Below, one piece after another: positions 1 to 11,089 of a stretch of DNA of 64,000 nt (position 1 is the first letter of the stretch; each line of letters opens with the position of its first letter). Below the pieces are notes generated by a model that was given only the letters and a program-made list of their open reading frames with translations, searched no databases and was not told the DNA's origin. This DNA comes from Letharia columbiana. Its lineage: Eukaryota > Ascomycota > Lecanoromycetes > Lecanorales > Parmeliaceae. The position numbers and the translations under genes were made by a program. Location: the NCBI RefSeq assembly GCF_014066305.1, contig NW_023501080.1, positions 186,001-250,000 of the forward strand. Direction: 5' to 3'.

Positions 1-66
1 GAGTCAAGAGTGAAGAGTGAATAGTCAAGAGTCAAGAGTCAAGAGTCAAGAGTGAAGAGTGAATAG
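1..66. repeat. 7-bp tandem repeat at the window edge
   Basis: Nine head-to-tail 7-bp units run from base 1 to 63, mostly gagtcaa or gagtgaa with one tagtcaa. The array touches the left edge and may continue outside. The rest of 67-509 shows no supported gene and should hold the promoter and 5' leader of the helicase gene that starts at 510. Confidence 0.9.
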
Positions 67-509
67 GAAGAATGTATGGTCCTGATCTAAATCGATCGAA
101 ACGGGCTAACGCTTTATGGTATGGCTCCCGGATAGTGGCCGCTCTGCCGTGAACTCGATGTCGTGCAGCTGTCTGCTCTGCTTAGCAAATTATGAACAAA
201 ACAACGACAGGTCTCGGACTGCTTTTGATGTGTTGCCGTCCATGTCAAATGTACGAGTGTCATTTCATGTTGTATCTGGTAACTATTATATGCGGAGCGC
301 CAGAAGGAGTTTAGCTCGATCTACATACCCCAAGATAATTTTTCACTGACCTGATCTCTTTCCTTTGTCACAACATCTCGAACTTCTGAACTTTCAGCAC
401 CGGGACCAACACTGGCAGTGTTGTACATTCTCTGGTTTGAAGCATTCCACGTTCTATTCGTCTTTGTCATATCTGTTAGTCTACCTTGCCCACCTAGAAG
501 GAAACCATC

Positions 510-2319
510 ATGGCTTCCTTGGACGACCGCATTTCCAAGCCGGACAATGGCCAAATTGAGGGCAAGGACATCGGATCTTCTACTGGTACGAACGCCAAAG
601 CAGCTCCCTTCGTGCCTGGTGGATCCGTTTCATGGGCAGATGAAACCGCTGAGGCAGCGACTAACTCTGAACCTTCTGCAGTGAACGCCAAGGCTGAGAA
701 GGAGATGAGCGACGTGTCCAAGGCCCAAACCGATGGAGCGACCGGATCAGCAGGCGGCTCTTCTGGCATCTATGATCCGAGCTATGAGGTCAACGTCAAG
801 CTCAGCGACCTTCAAGCCAACCCTAATGATCCTCTCTACTCGATCAAGTCCTTTGAAGAGCTTGGTTTGTGAGTCTATTTCTAGCTCAACATCATGTGAT
901 CAAGCTCTGATGCTTTCATCAGGGATGAAAATATTCTCAAAGGCATCTATCAGATGCGTTTTACCAAGCCATCTAAGATTCAGGAGAAGGCTCTGCCTCT
1001 CTTGCTTCGCGATCCTCCCACTAATATGATCGGACAATCCCAGTCTGGCACCGGAAAGACAGCAGCTTTTGTTCTCAACATGCTATCACGCCTCGACTAC
1101 TCTCCTACTATGGTCAACACCCCTCAAGCTCTTGTACTTGCGCCAAGCCGCGAATTGGCCCGTCAGATCCTTGGAGTCATCCAGGTCATGGGATCCTTCG
1201 TCGAGGGTCTGACCGCTGGTGTCGCTATCCCAATGGAGGTCGCAAACCGCAATAGAGATGGCCTCAAGGTTCAGATCGTTGTTGGCACTCCTGGAACTAC
1301 TATGGACATGATCAAACGCCGCCAGCTGATGGCTGATAAGATCAAAGTTCTTGTGCTTGACGAGGCCGACAACATGTTGGATCAACAAGGTCTTGGAGAT
1401 CAATGCATTCGGGTCAAGCAGCAAGTACAATGTTCTCGTAGATTGGGCCGGGCTTTCTAATTTGACATCTAGACTGCTACCAAAGACTGTTCAGGTCGTT
1501 CTGTTCTCGGCCACCTTTCCCAACCATGTCGTCGAGTACGCCAGCAGATTCGCTCCAAATGCGAATCAAATCACCTTAAAGCATGAGGAACTTACGGTCG
1601 AGGGCATCAAGCAGCTGTATCTTGATTGTCCTACGGAGCTAGATAAGTTTGACGCATTGGTCCGTTTGTATGGTCTCATGACCATCGGATCGTCCATAAT
1701 ATTCGTGAGGGTATGCTATCCAGTCGATCAGCAAATGAATCAAGCTAAAATACACGCAGACTCGCCACACTGCCCTGGAAATTGAGAGACGTATGAACGC
1801 AGAGAACCACACTGTTGCCTGCTTGACCGGAGAGTACCTAGGAGCTCAGCGTGACATTATCATCGACTCATTCCGTAGCGGCCATTCCAAGGTCCTCATC
1901 ACCACCAACGTCCTATCTCGCGGTATCGATGTTCAAACCGTCTCTCTCGTGGTTAATTATGTAAGTCGCGTTGATTGCTATATATTCTTACCTCACTGAC
2001 CGCTACCCAGGATCTCCCAGACGACGGTCACGGCAACACCGACCCTCAGACTTACCTTCATCGTATCGGTCGTACCGGCCGCTTTGGACGTGTCGGTGTC
2101 TCAATCAGCCTCATCTGCGGCCAACGGAGCTATAGAATGCTCAAGGAGATTTCTGACTACTTCGGCGTGGAGATGAAATCTCTTCCCCACAACGACTGGG
2201 ACCAAGTCGAAGAGATTATCAAGAAGGTCATCAAGAGCTCTCGCGCCGGATCGAATTTCCAGGCCACCAACGCCGCGACGGCTGGCCCAGCGAATGGCAC
2301 GAACGATGTTAGCATGTAA
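510..2319 (+). CDS. DBP5: ATP-dependent RNA helicase DBP5 (DEAD box, mRNA export)
   Basis: Exons are 510-868, 923-1420, 1473-1710, 1760-1960 and 2011-2319, giving 534 residues. The helicase core is complete: GTGKT (Walker A) near residue 160, DEAD near 266, an SAT motif (FSATFP), and [11 protein letters not shown] in the C-terminal RecA lobe. The sequence around [11 protein letters not shown] and [15 protein letters not shown] matches the Dbp5/DDX19 subfamily better than other DEAD proteins. Known family role: ATP-driven remodelling of mRNPs at the cytoplasmic face of the nuclear pore, with Gle1 and Nup159. The acidic, Ser/Ala-rich N-terminal 90 residues are typical of the family. The second intron (1421-1472) must use a GC donor (GCAAGT); the nearest GT donor breaks the frame. 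The ATG at 510 is the first in frame and gives an N-terminus of the usual size. Confidence 0.96.
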
Positions 2320-3045
2320 GCATTGAATTGATTCAACGTGAATACTATCCTGGCACCAAGACGCTGAACTCTACCATTCCCGGCGGTCGAAGCGAGACGA
2401 GGTTCCACAATCCGATAACGCACAGTCTTGTAAACACGCGGGATCGAGAGGAGATGGCACTTTCCAGGCCAGTGTCGCACCGGGCGAAATGCTAACTAGA
2501 CTTGGGCTCTGTAGGGAACCGTCCGGCAGTAGTTGGATGTGATGCATTCTTGACTCAAGAATAGATTGCTTAAGGCTATGACTGAAGAGAACAAGGCATG
2601 CATGAGCAGGTGAATCGCCCGGAAGGGTTTCTCTACGAAGTCTTCAGCAGCGAGCATTAGAGTCTACGGCCTTTTGCTGCGGCACAGACACAGATAGACT
2701 TGAATGAACCAAACAATTTCGAATGTCTCTAGTCTTATTGCCCTAAGGAAGGATTCTCTGATCCAAGGAAAGCCGATGATTTATTTCCTATGTCTATTCG
2801 CCGCTTCATCCCGTATCGTCTTGGGTGAGTTGCTAGAATCATTGGCAATTGGGTCTCGGAAGAAACCCGCAAATCTCCATGAACAAAGTAGCGAGCAAGA
2901 CGATATCTCGGTCTGTTAAATGCTCCGCTGGTTTTTCCGTCAGCGCAACATTGACGGATGGTCCGGCTTGGATTTCTAACACATGCATGAAGCCAAATAT
3001 ACCGGCGAACACAGCTGCCAATTTTCATGAAAACTATGCTACTCC
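2320..3045. other. intergenic, convergent 3' ends
   Basis: This lies between the 3' ends of the helicase (+) and the methionine sulfoxide reductase (-). Short ORFs here show no recognisable family and no splice context. I see no gene. Confidence 0.6.
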
Positions 3046-3799
3046 TCAAATTTCCCAATCACAGCTATCCCCAAGCAGTTGGGCCAAACTCCCCAACCCT
3101 TCCTCATCCGCCTTATCAAAACCTCCCACCTCCGTACAATCGACGTCTATAATTGCAACAATCTGGCTAAATTAGTACAGCCAAACCTTTTGTACCTTTG
3201 TCAACTCACCTTCCCATGCTTGGCCAAGATCGGCACCACGATCTCACTTCTACTGTCCCCATCGCAGGCTATGTGTCCTGGGAAGTCATGCACGTCCTCG
3301 ACCCTCACTATCCTCTTCTGAGCAGCAGCGGCACCGCATACGCCGCGGCCGATGGCGATGCTTTGGCATGCCGGACGTCCGTGGAAAGGACCGAGGATGA
3401 GATCGGAGGGATGTGAGCGGTCAAGAGTGTAGAAGCCTGCCCAGTTCACATGGCACGAGGGTGACGGGAGGGATTTGTAAGCGTGCCAGAGGAGGGAGGA
3501 GCTGTTGGCCAGGTTGCTAGCGAGCAATATCAGCTTTTGTGGGAGGATCGGCAATGATGGTCAAACGGGACTTACCAGACCTGTCAAGTGTGAGAAGGCG
3601 TTAGCAAAAAGAGAAGCTCTTGATTATGTGGGATCGAGTACCCAATTTCGCTGGTCGACGAAGAGAGCTTTGGCTTCGGAGACGAGCTGGGAGTACACCT
3701 CGCGCTTTGAGGCCCCATGGGCGAAATTCGAGGAGTCAGTGTGGACCTAAGTTTACGTTAGTAATATACTTTCGGGATATAGTATGGGAGCTTTACCAT
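3046..3799 (-). CDS. fRMsr: free methionine-(R)-sulfoxide reductase (GAF domain)
   Basis: Minus-strand exons are 3797-3799, 3642-3746, 3576-3580, 3210-3516 and 3046-3162, giving 178 residues; the yeast enzyme is about 180. The product reduces the R epimer of free methionine sulfoxide, an antioxidant role in the cytosol. A single GAF domain fills the protein. The three redox cysteines known in the family fall at about residues 88, 98 and 122 with the same spacing as in yeast (ACQ, GVCG, HIACDG). WAGFY and LILGPF are family hallmarks. The coding part of exon 1 is only the ATG, followed by an intron with a perfect TACTAAC branch site. Exon 3 is a 5-nt microexon that completes W-V-C-N and restores frame. 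Without it the reading frame fails. It is divergent from the aldo/keto reductase, with starts 207 bp apart. Confidence 0.92.
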
Positions 3800-4006
3800 A
3801 CCATACTCATGAGCCTCTCCCAATTGCTTCAAATGCACTATTGATTGTAGACATCTCTCCACTGCCAAGGAATGCAGCGGGGATAAGGCTCGGATATAAC
3901 CATCTCAACATCTACGTTCATGCGGGGCCAAAATAGCTACTTTTTCGACCCTTCCTGGCAATCGAATTGCACTTGAATCCGCTTCCTCAGTCGCCCCCTC
4001 GCCACC

Positions 4007-5175
4007 ATGCCTCTCCTTATGCAGACAGGGAAGCCCAGGGTCATCCTGGGCTTGATGACCTTCGGTCCAGATTCATCGGCTGGAGCTCGTATCACGTCTC
4101 TGGATGAGTACAACAGGTGTCTCGACTATTTCCAATCCCAAGGCTACAACGAGGTGGATACGGCGCGAACATATATTGGAGGTAGAGTACTGCCTGTAAA
4201 GGCGTTGCGCAGGTTGAGGTGCACTTGGCTGACTCGCTACGCAGGCAAGCAAGAAGCTTTCTCAGCAGAAGCACGCTGGAAAGAACGAGGCTTGACTTTG
4301 GCTACGAAATGCTACCCTAAAGAGCCTGGGATCCACAAAGCTACCGTTATCAAAGAGCAACTTGCCTTCTCCTTGACAGAGCTGAAGACGGATTGTGTGG
4401 ACATCTTCTATTTACATGCCGCGGATCGCTCCGTGCCTTTCGAGGAGACTTTGGAGGCAGTCAATGAGATGCACAAAGAGGGAAAGTTTGTGCAACTTGG
4501 GTTGAGCAATTTTACGGCTTTTGAGGTTGCGGAGGTCGTTATTATGTGCAAGGAAAGGGGTTGGGTCCGGCCGACGATCTACCAGGGAATGTACAATTGC
4601 ATAAGTAAGTACTAGCGAGTGAACATCTAGCCACGGGAGTCGCTGATGCTTGTTCAGCTCGTTCGCTGGAGCAAGAGCTCATACCAGCCTGCCACCGCTA
4701 TGGCATTGATGTGGTCATTTACAACCCTTTAGCAGGCGGTCTTTTCTCTGGCAAGATCAAAAGCGCTGAAGTCCCTCCAGATGGTCGTTTCAGTGATACA
4801 GCCAAATCAGGGGAGAATTACCGGAAGAGATACTTTAAAGACGCCACCTTTGATGCCCTTCGCCTGATTGAGCCCGTCGCTCAAAAGCACAACCTAACGA
4901 TGGTAGAGATAGCACTCCGCTGGTGTACTCATCACTCTGCTCTCAAAATGCAAAAGGGAGGACGGGATGGGGTGATCGTCGGTGTGAGTAGCTTTGGCCA
5001 ACTCGAAAGCAATCTTAAAGACCTGGAGAAAGGGCCACTACCGGATGACGTGCTGAAAGCATTGGATGAAGCATGGTTGATTGCTAAGCCTACGACGCCA
5101 AACTACTGGCATCTGGATCTGGAGTACAAGTACGACACGCAAGCAGCCCTATTCAAGCCGAGGTCAAAGAGCTGA
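4007..5175 (+). CDS. aldo/keto reductase, AKR7 (aflatoxin-aldehyde-reductase-like) type
   Basis: Exons are 4007-4181, 4245-4604 and 4658-5175, giving 350 residues. It is a TIM-barrel NADPH-dependent carbonyl reductase, probably cytosolic. The catalytic tetrad of the superfamily is visible: D51 (EVDTA), Y56 (TYIGG), K80 (ATKCYP) and H116 (YLHAAD). GLSNF follows in the usual place, and VIVGVSSFGQLESNL near the C-terminus is the cofactor-binding end. The sequence resembles the AKR7 branch (YNPLAGGLFSGK, EVDTART). The real substrate cannot be read from sequence; short-chain or aromatic aldehydes are usual for the group. The start ATG is preceded by a purine at -3 (caccATG). Confidence 0.92.
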
Positions 5176-5875
5176 GAAAGCTCTCCCTTCAAGGATCCAG
5201 AGAAAGGGGGCCATTACCATATGATCTAGTTGAAGTACCGTCAAGCCACCGGTCTCTGAATGCTGAGTACACGTATGAAACGTAAAGGACTCCATCCAAC
5301 ACGATTTAGAGCAGAGGCCGCTGCCGAACAATGTGTTCAAGGCTTAGGATGAGATTAGCGTGATTGAAGAACTTGAATACTAGTGTCTGGACTCTGGACT
5401 TGGACTAAACAGATGATATATGACAGGCTCCACTCAAGCCAAAGTAGAAGGTAAGCTGGCATGCTTAAGGTGCACCAGATTTCCGTAGCTATTGCATACT
5501 GGCCCATGATGCCTTGACTGATATAATCTGATTGGTGGCCTTTGAGACTGCAAAGAAAGACATAAATTACATGGCCCCATGAAACGCCATGTTACAAATG
5601 AAGCCCATTGAAAGGGCACTTCCTTTGCAAAGTACCTGAGGTAATCTGTAATGCCTGTCGGGAAATTACTGCTAGCCTTTCGTCATATACTTCAGTGTTG
5701 ACAATTGAATTTGGAATTCGGCCGCTTATTTCCACAACGCAACCCCTTCCAACAACACACTCTCTTTCGTCGACTTCATCGCTCTTTACCAACTACATCA
5801 CCCTCCTTTCTACGTCATAATTGAGCGTACTACACTCTCTAACACATCGCTACCCTTACAGCTGTGAATTCCACT
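5176..5875. other. intergenic / promoter region
   Basis: No supported gene. The last 120 bp before 5876 are pyrimidine-rich (ctctttc, cttccaac), as in many fungal 5' leaders, and probably belong to the BTB-like gene. Confidence 0.5.
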
Positions 5876-7977
5876 ATGTCAGCACATAACATTACCCCAA
5901 TCCGCGAGGAGGAGGTTGAGAGTACCACGTCAGCAATCGCCGACACTCCTTTCATCAAGGAGGAGGTCCATGTCAATATCAACATGGCAGCAAAAACCGC
6001 TACTCCCGTCGGCGAGGAGGAGGGCAAGACCTCCAGCTCAGCAAGTACCATGGTTCCTATCCGTGAGGAGGAGGAGGAGCTCGATGGTGAAATGATGGTT
6101 ATCGGCTATTTCTTCCAAGTCCCACCTGTAAAATGGCATCCTAAGCTCGAGATGATGAGCAAAGCTGGTTTGACTCAAGGGCAGTACGAGCAGAAAGTCT
6201 TGGCCCAAGAGTATGTTGACTATTTCGCTTGTCCGCTATGCACCCCCAGTTTATACATCATCACAACTTCACGTCGAGCTCACGATGCCCATGCGACGAG
6301 CACCTCCACTATTTCTTTGTTCTGCAGCCTTACCCGGTCCACGTGGAGTAGCTTGTTTGTGCATATACAAACTTCGCTTATTCACTTCCTGTCATCAGTT
6401 TTCTTGCCTGTGCAAAGATAGTGGATGGGTGGTGGGAGAGCCACAGCCTTGCCTGCAAACCTTGAAGCAATACCTCAATCCAAGTGTCACACTGACATCG
6501 CCTTATATACAGATTCGATATTCCTGAAGAGGTAGACGAGTTCATCAGCATCGACTGCCCAGACATGCCCTGGGGCGTCAGCCGAACCTTTACAGTCCAG
6601 CGCTCCGCTCTCCTGCGCTCTCCTGTTCTGGCCGATTTCTTTGCATCTCTCGACTACCTGCCTGGCTGCAAGATGAACCTCCATTTCATGAATGATCCTG
6701 GCGTCTGCTTTGACGTTATCCAGACCTATCTCGAAAACGGTCCCGACTGCTACCCCGTGCGGAGACTGAAGGTCTATATCACTCGCCTGACTAAGGACGC
6801 TGACCGCTTCATGGTTCTCATCCGTCTCTACAAGTTCGCGATAAAGCTCAAGTTGATCCACCTTAAGATTATGGCCTTCGAAGTGATTCATGACTTGGAA
6901 TGGGAGATGTCTGCTGAATGTTGTCCCAAGATCGCCCAGTTGGTTTTCGCTCAACAGTCTCCCTACGACGACAATATTAAGGCTTGGATTCTCAAGCACA
7001 TCGGCCACTTCCACAAGAAGCTGAGCAGATCCAATACATGGGCTGCGCTCGTGCCTATCTTGGACCCCGAGCTCGGTCAACACTGGGCTAACATGAACAT
7101 ATCCGGAATCCGCGTCCTCTCGATGATCGCGGAAGAAGCGACTGACCAGGCTGTTTCTGATGTACTGGCTCGTTTCTCTTCGCCTGCTAAGAATAGCGCT
7201 GTATCCGCTATCGAAGGCCCACCCATCTCTACTTCACCGACCAAGTCTGAAGCATCTACTCAGACTGATGACTCCTCTCTCACTGAAGTCCCCAATAAGA
7301 CCGAGCCATCTACCTCACAAAAGGTAGGGGTGGAGAAGACCAATGACGCGACGCCCAAGGGAAGGAAGCATAGAAGATCGGGGCCCACGATGAACAACAA
7401 CCAATTCATCATTGGTATGCACAAAGAATGGGTTGTCACCTGCACTCCTACCAAGCGTTCTAAGCTGAGCCCAACCTCCACCAAGTCCGCGTTCCCCACC
7501 ATGTCCAAGTCAGAAACTGAGAAAACCAACGCGGAGATCTCTCATGCACAGACCTCTGAGCGATCGCCGCCCACCATCACTGTCTCCCAATACGAGGGAG
7601 ACGTATCCGCGGGATCAAAGCGCAAGACGGCGCCCGCCATCAAGTCAGTCGAGCAATACAAGGAAGACCTACGCAAGCAGCAGGAGCTAGACGATAACGA
7701 GTGGGAGGATGAAGAAGAGGAAGCCGCGATCCTAGAAGCCATCCGCTCCTTTGGAGCCACGCCGCGCGACGATTCCAAAGCCCGTGAAGTCCTGGGTCTT
7801 CCCGAGCGCCGCGCTAGCATCGACGCTGCTCCTCGCCCATACGATGAGAACGCCAAGGCGCGTCGTGTCTTGGGCATCAACGACGATACCGGAGGGTACA
7901 TTGCTGGGCGGAAGGAAACTCGGATGATGAGGGTCAAGAAGAGCTTGACCAAGTTCAACGACTTGCTCAACCCTTGA
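5876..7977 (+). CDS. BTB/POZ-like protein of unknown function
   Basis: Exons are 5876-6210 and 6513-7977, giving 599 residues. The first exon encodes an acidic N-terminus with repeated short motifs (PIREEE, FIKEEV, PVGEEE, PIREEEEE). The start of exon 2 resembles fungal BTB/POZ domains: FTVQRSALLRSPVLADFF, then an LH..ND segment and a helical tail to about residue 260. The C-terminal half is low-complexity, Ser/Thr/Lys-rich, with a basic patch (GRKHRRS) and two short related motifs (KAREVLGL and KARRVLGI) near the end. BTB proteins dimerise or act as CUL3 adaptors, but no partner domain is visible here. The 302-nt intron is the longest in the window and could hide an alternative exon. Donor GTATGT and acceptor ATACAG fit well. 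Confidence 0.8.
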
Positions 7978-8570
7978 GAACTCTTCCTTGTTGAGTCACG
8001 AAGAACTGTAGCTTAGAATTGTCATTGCAACATCGCTAATATCTGTTCGGTATGTGGTATTCATGTTGCCTTTTTTACTACTCGCCGCTAACATTTCACC
8101 AGGTCATGTCGTCCATGTTCTTATCACAACATTTCCGCTCCTGTACGAACTTCGAGTATTTTATACATCTGGTCCACAATTCGAGATCCATCTCTTGTCA
8201 GGATACCTGTGGGGTGTAAGTCCTGCACTCCACCAACCCCCCTCACCACCCTCTTCCACCGTTTGCTAACCCTGGCCCTTGTAGCTATCGCCCCTTCAGC
8301 TCCATGTCAGCATCTATCATCCAGTCATACGCAGCTATCAATTCTTTTCCGTTTCTACAATCAATGGCTCGCAAGATACAAGCTAGACTGTAAACGAACG
8401 GAACACTTCGGTGTCAACGTCTGTCTGAAGCCCTCAAGCATGTTTTCCTTTCTGCGGCCTGGTGCTATAGCTACTGTACTCTCTAAGCAATGCAATCGAT
8501 CATTTCCACAACTGTTCTAGTAGCCGCCTACCTTCATATAATAAGTGACGCGAGTACTCCCCATCCCGAT
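7978..8570. other. intergenic, convergent 3' ends
   Basis: This separates the 3' ends of the BTB-like gene (+) and the Dcg1-like gene (-). Only short ORFs without recognisable features are present. Confidence 0.5.
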
Positions 8571-9401
8571 TCAAAACCCACCCCTAACCAACCCCTGCAA
8601 CACCCCCACCCCCGCCCTCACCCCATCCACAACCTTCACCCCCTCCCCCGCGACCCCCCTAACCCACCCCTCCATCCCCACCATCCCCGCACACCCCAAC
8701 ACCACCACCCCGACCTCCCCCTCCCCCCCCTCCACCAGCCTCTCCGTCGCCCCCCTCACCCTCCCCTCCACCTCCCCATGCCCGTGCAACTCCCCCGCAT
8801 CCAACCCGCACGTCTCCACCCCCGCAAAACACCCCTCCGCCCGCTCCCGCCCGAGCACGTGGGGCCCCCGGACCGCGTCCCCGAGGATCCCCCGCCAGAC
8901 GTCGCCCGTGCTCACGATGCCGAACCGCTGCGGCGCGCGCAGCAGCTGCAGGGAGGCGTGGACGCTGGCGTCGAAGATGCCGACGACGGGCGCGGCGGTG
9001 CGTTGTTGCAGGAGGGGCACGAGCGGGTGCGGGCTGTAGCACGCGACGAGGAAGGCGTCGTGGGTGGAGGTGTAGGGGAGGGTGGAGGGGAGGGTGTGCT
9101 GGGCGGATCGGGCGGCGTCGTCGAGGTTGTTGATGCTGGGGACGCCGGATGGGGCGGTGAGGTAGGTGTATTCGGTCTGCTTTGCTTGTCAGCCGGGGAC
9201 TTTTTCGCGGTTTTGGCGGGTTTGGAAGCGGGGTAGTGGGGGGGCGTTCGGGTAGATGTCTGGATGCGAAGAATTTCACGCGGTAGTTTGATGGGGGTTT
9301 TGTACGTTATTGTAGCCTAGACTTTCTATGGGTGCGCGGAGGGAGTCGGTCATTGATTGATTGGTGTTGGGGTTGATGATGAGGATTTTGAATGGAGCCA
9401 T
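8571..9401 (-). CDS. DCG1: Asp/Glu/hydantoin racemase family protein (Dcg1-like)
   Basis: Minus-strand exons are 9306-9401 and 8571-9176, giving 233 residues. The N-terminus KILIINPNTNQSMTDSL is the family signature, followed by TAPSGVPSIN, then DAFLVACYSPHPL with the first catalytic-type cysteine and VVVLGCAGM with the second. Characterised relatives interconvert or isomerise hydantoins and amino acids; yeast Dcg1 is linked to allantoin/nitrogen regulation, but its substrate is not settled. The 129-nt intron is phase 0 with a CTGAC branch site. The coding strand is strikingly G-rich in its last 300 nt, so the + strand is almost free of G between 8575 and 8760. Codon choice there is unlike the neighbouring ARP2 gene. 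Confidence 0.88.
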
Positions 9402-9568
9402 TGTGTTTGGCCGTGTGTAGTATAAGCGCAGACGGAAGAACAGTAAAGGGTTTTCTGAAGAGAATGAGAGGGTGTGAGCGCGGTTCAGTGGAAAGGTTCG
9501 TTGGCCAGAGCTTTTTATAAAATACTGTACAAATTTGCACTGGCAGAAAGAGCCCAAAGTATTTTGGA

Positions 9569-11089
9569 CTACCTTGGGCCAAGCTTCTCTAATATTCTTG
9601 GCCCTTGCTCCTGCCACTCTTGTTTCGTTATCCACATGTTCTCTTTGTCTGCCATCTGTAGATTGTCAGCGGCCAAAAGAGACTGTGCGCCAAGGATTTC
9701 GCGATTGACTTACAATGTTTGCAAGCACTGCGCCACCAAGGAAGACCATATGTCTCCGCCGTGGTGGATCCTCAATCCTGACCTTGAATTTCTGGGAGCG
9801 AGAGTCAGCATTGTAGTAGTGTGCATAGCTTTTGGAGACTCACATTCAGCCTCTCAGGGTTCCCACCCAGCACCTTTGTCAGCCACAGCTGCTTGATCTC
9901 TTTCTCCATCCTCGACGGTAGCCCTGGGTACATGCTGCTACCACCACTGAGCACGATAGCCTTGTAAAGGCTCGTTCTGATATCCACATCTGCCCCTTGT
10001 ATCGTATTGAACAGGAACTCCGCAATGCCCGGCTGCTCGACGTCCACAAGATGCGGTTGGAACAGGCACTCTGGTGCCTCAAATCGTTCGCTACCTACTC
10101 TGATCACACGTCCATCGGGCAGTGTGTATGACTCTACCAGAACCGTCGTATCCTCGCTCAGCTTCTGGTCCAGCTCTAGATCGTATGAGACGTAGCACAG
10201 CTTTTCTTTGATTAGCCGTACTGTCTCGAAATCCGCTGTTCTGTTCAGGGCGTATCCTCGGCGTAGGAGAAGAGCAATCAGGTTGCGCGTGACGTCTCGG
10301 CCTGCGACATCGAGACGCCGAGTAAGGTGGTTGAGGACTGTGGATTCGTAGACAGGGACTATATGGGTGACTCCATCGCCTGAATCGACGACCACACCGC
10401 TGCTGAGACCTGACCAGACGTTTAGGCCAGTCCTCTGCAAAGAATAGGCGTACCTTACCTTGAGCATATAGAGCCAGCACCGCTTGTATAGCCACATAGA
10501 CGCCCCCAAAATTGTACTTCTCAAACATCACATCGCACATCTGTTCTCGGTTTTTCAAAGGGTTCAATGGCGGTTCCGTCAACAGGATCTTCCGGCCGGT
10601 AGGATCGATCTTCATCTTCTCGTCAAAGGTATAGTTCCACAAATGCTCCATGTCGTCCCATCTCTTGACAATGCCGTTCTCCATCTATTTATACCCGCAG
10701 TCAGCCCCATTTCCTATACTCGTCGAGCCAGAAAGATTGCTAGAGGCACACCGGATATGTGATTTGTAGCATTGACCGAGCTGCTGCTGCTTCGTCTCCG
10801 CACATGATGTCCTTGACCACAATGTCCCCGGCTCGTTCTTCTGACCGCAGGATGGGCCGTCCGACAATGGAGGGGTATGAATGCTCAGGGAAGTTCTACA
10901 GAATTTCAACAGATGATCAGCATCGTTGCAAATAGTGACAGCGCTCAACGGTTTTTCGAGTTTCATGCTTACCTGCGCTGCATAGCCAACCTTGAGGAAC
11001 CCAGTCCCTCCATCGAGGACTACTTCTAGTCAGCTTTTGCTGGACAAACTCGAAGCTCGACTCGGAATACCTATGGGTGCCTCTGCCAT
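9569..11089 (-). CDS. ARP2: actin-related protein 2, Arp2/3 complex
   Basis: Minus-strand exons are 11071-11089, 10973-11025, 10752-10895, 10459-10684, 9844-10409, 9714-9791 and 9569-9655, giving 390 residues; Arp2 is normally about 390. The actin fold is complete: [12 protein letters not shown] (phosphate 1), [12 protein letters not shown] (phosphate 2), [16 protein letters not shown] (adenosine loop), and the Arp2-specific [24 protein letters not shown]. The product nucleates branched actin filaments with Arp3 and ARPC1-5 at endocytic patches. Six introns, several near the 5' end, are typical for fungal actin-family genes. The first coding exon is 19 nt. The short intron 10410-10458 uses the acceptor after ctggtcag; an earlier AG would insert a peptide not found in the family. 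Confidence 0.96.

Noticed and set aside
1425..1426. Ordinary GT donor for the second DBP5 intron
   Set aside because: The joined frame reads T-A-T-K-D-C instead of L-L-P-K-T and is not family-like.
8490..9279. Long overlapping ORFs on + and - strands opposite the Dcg1-like gene
   Set aside because: They are shadows produced by the G-poor + strand, with Pro/His/Arg repeats and no domain. The minus frame matches a known family.
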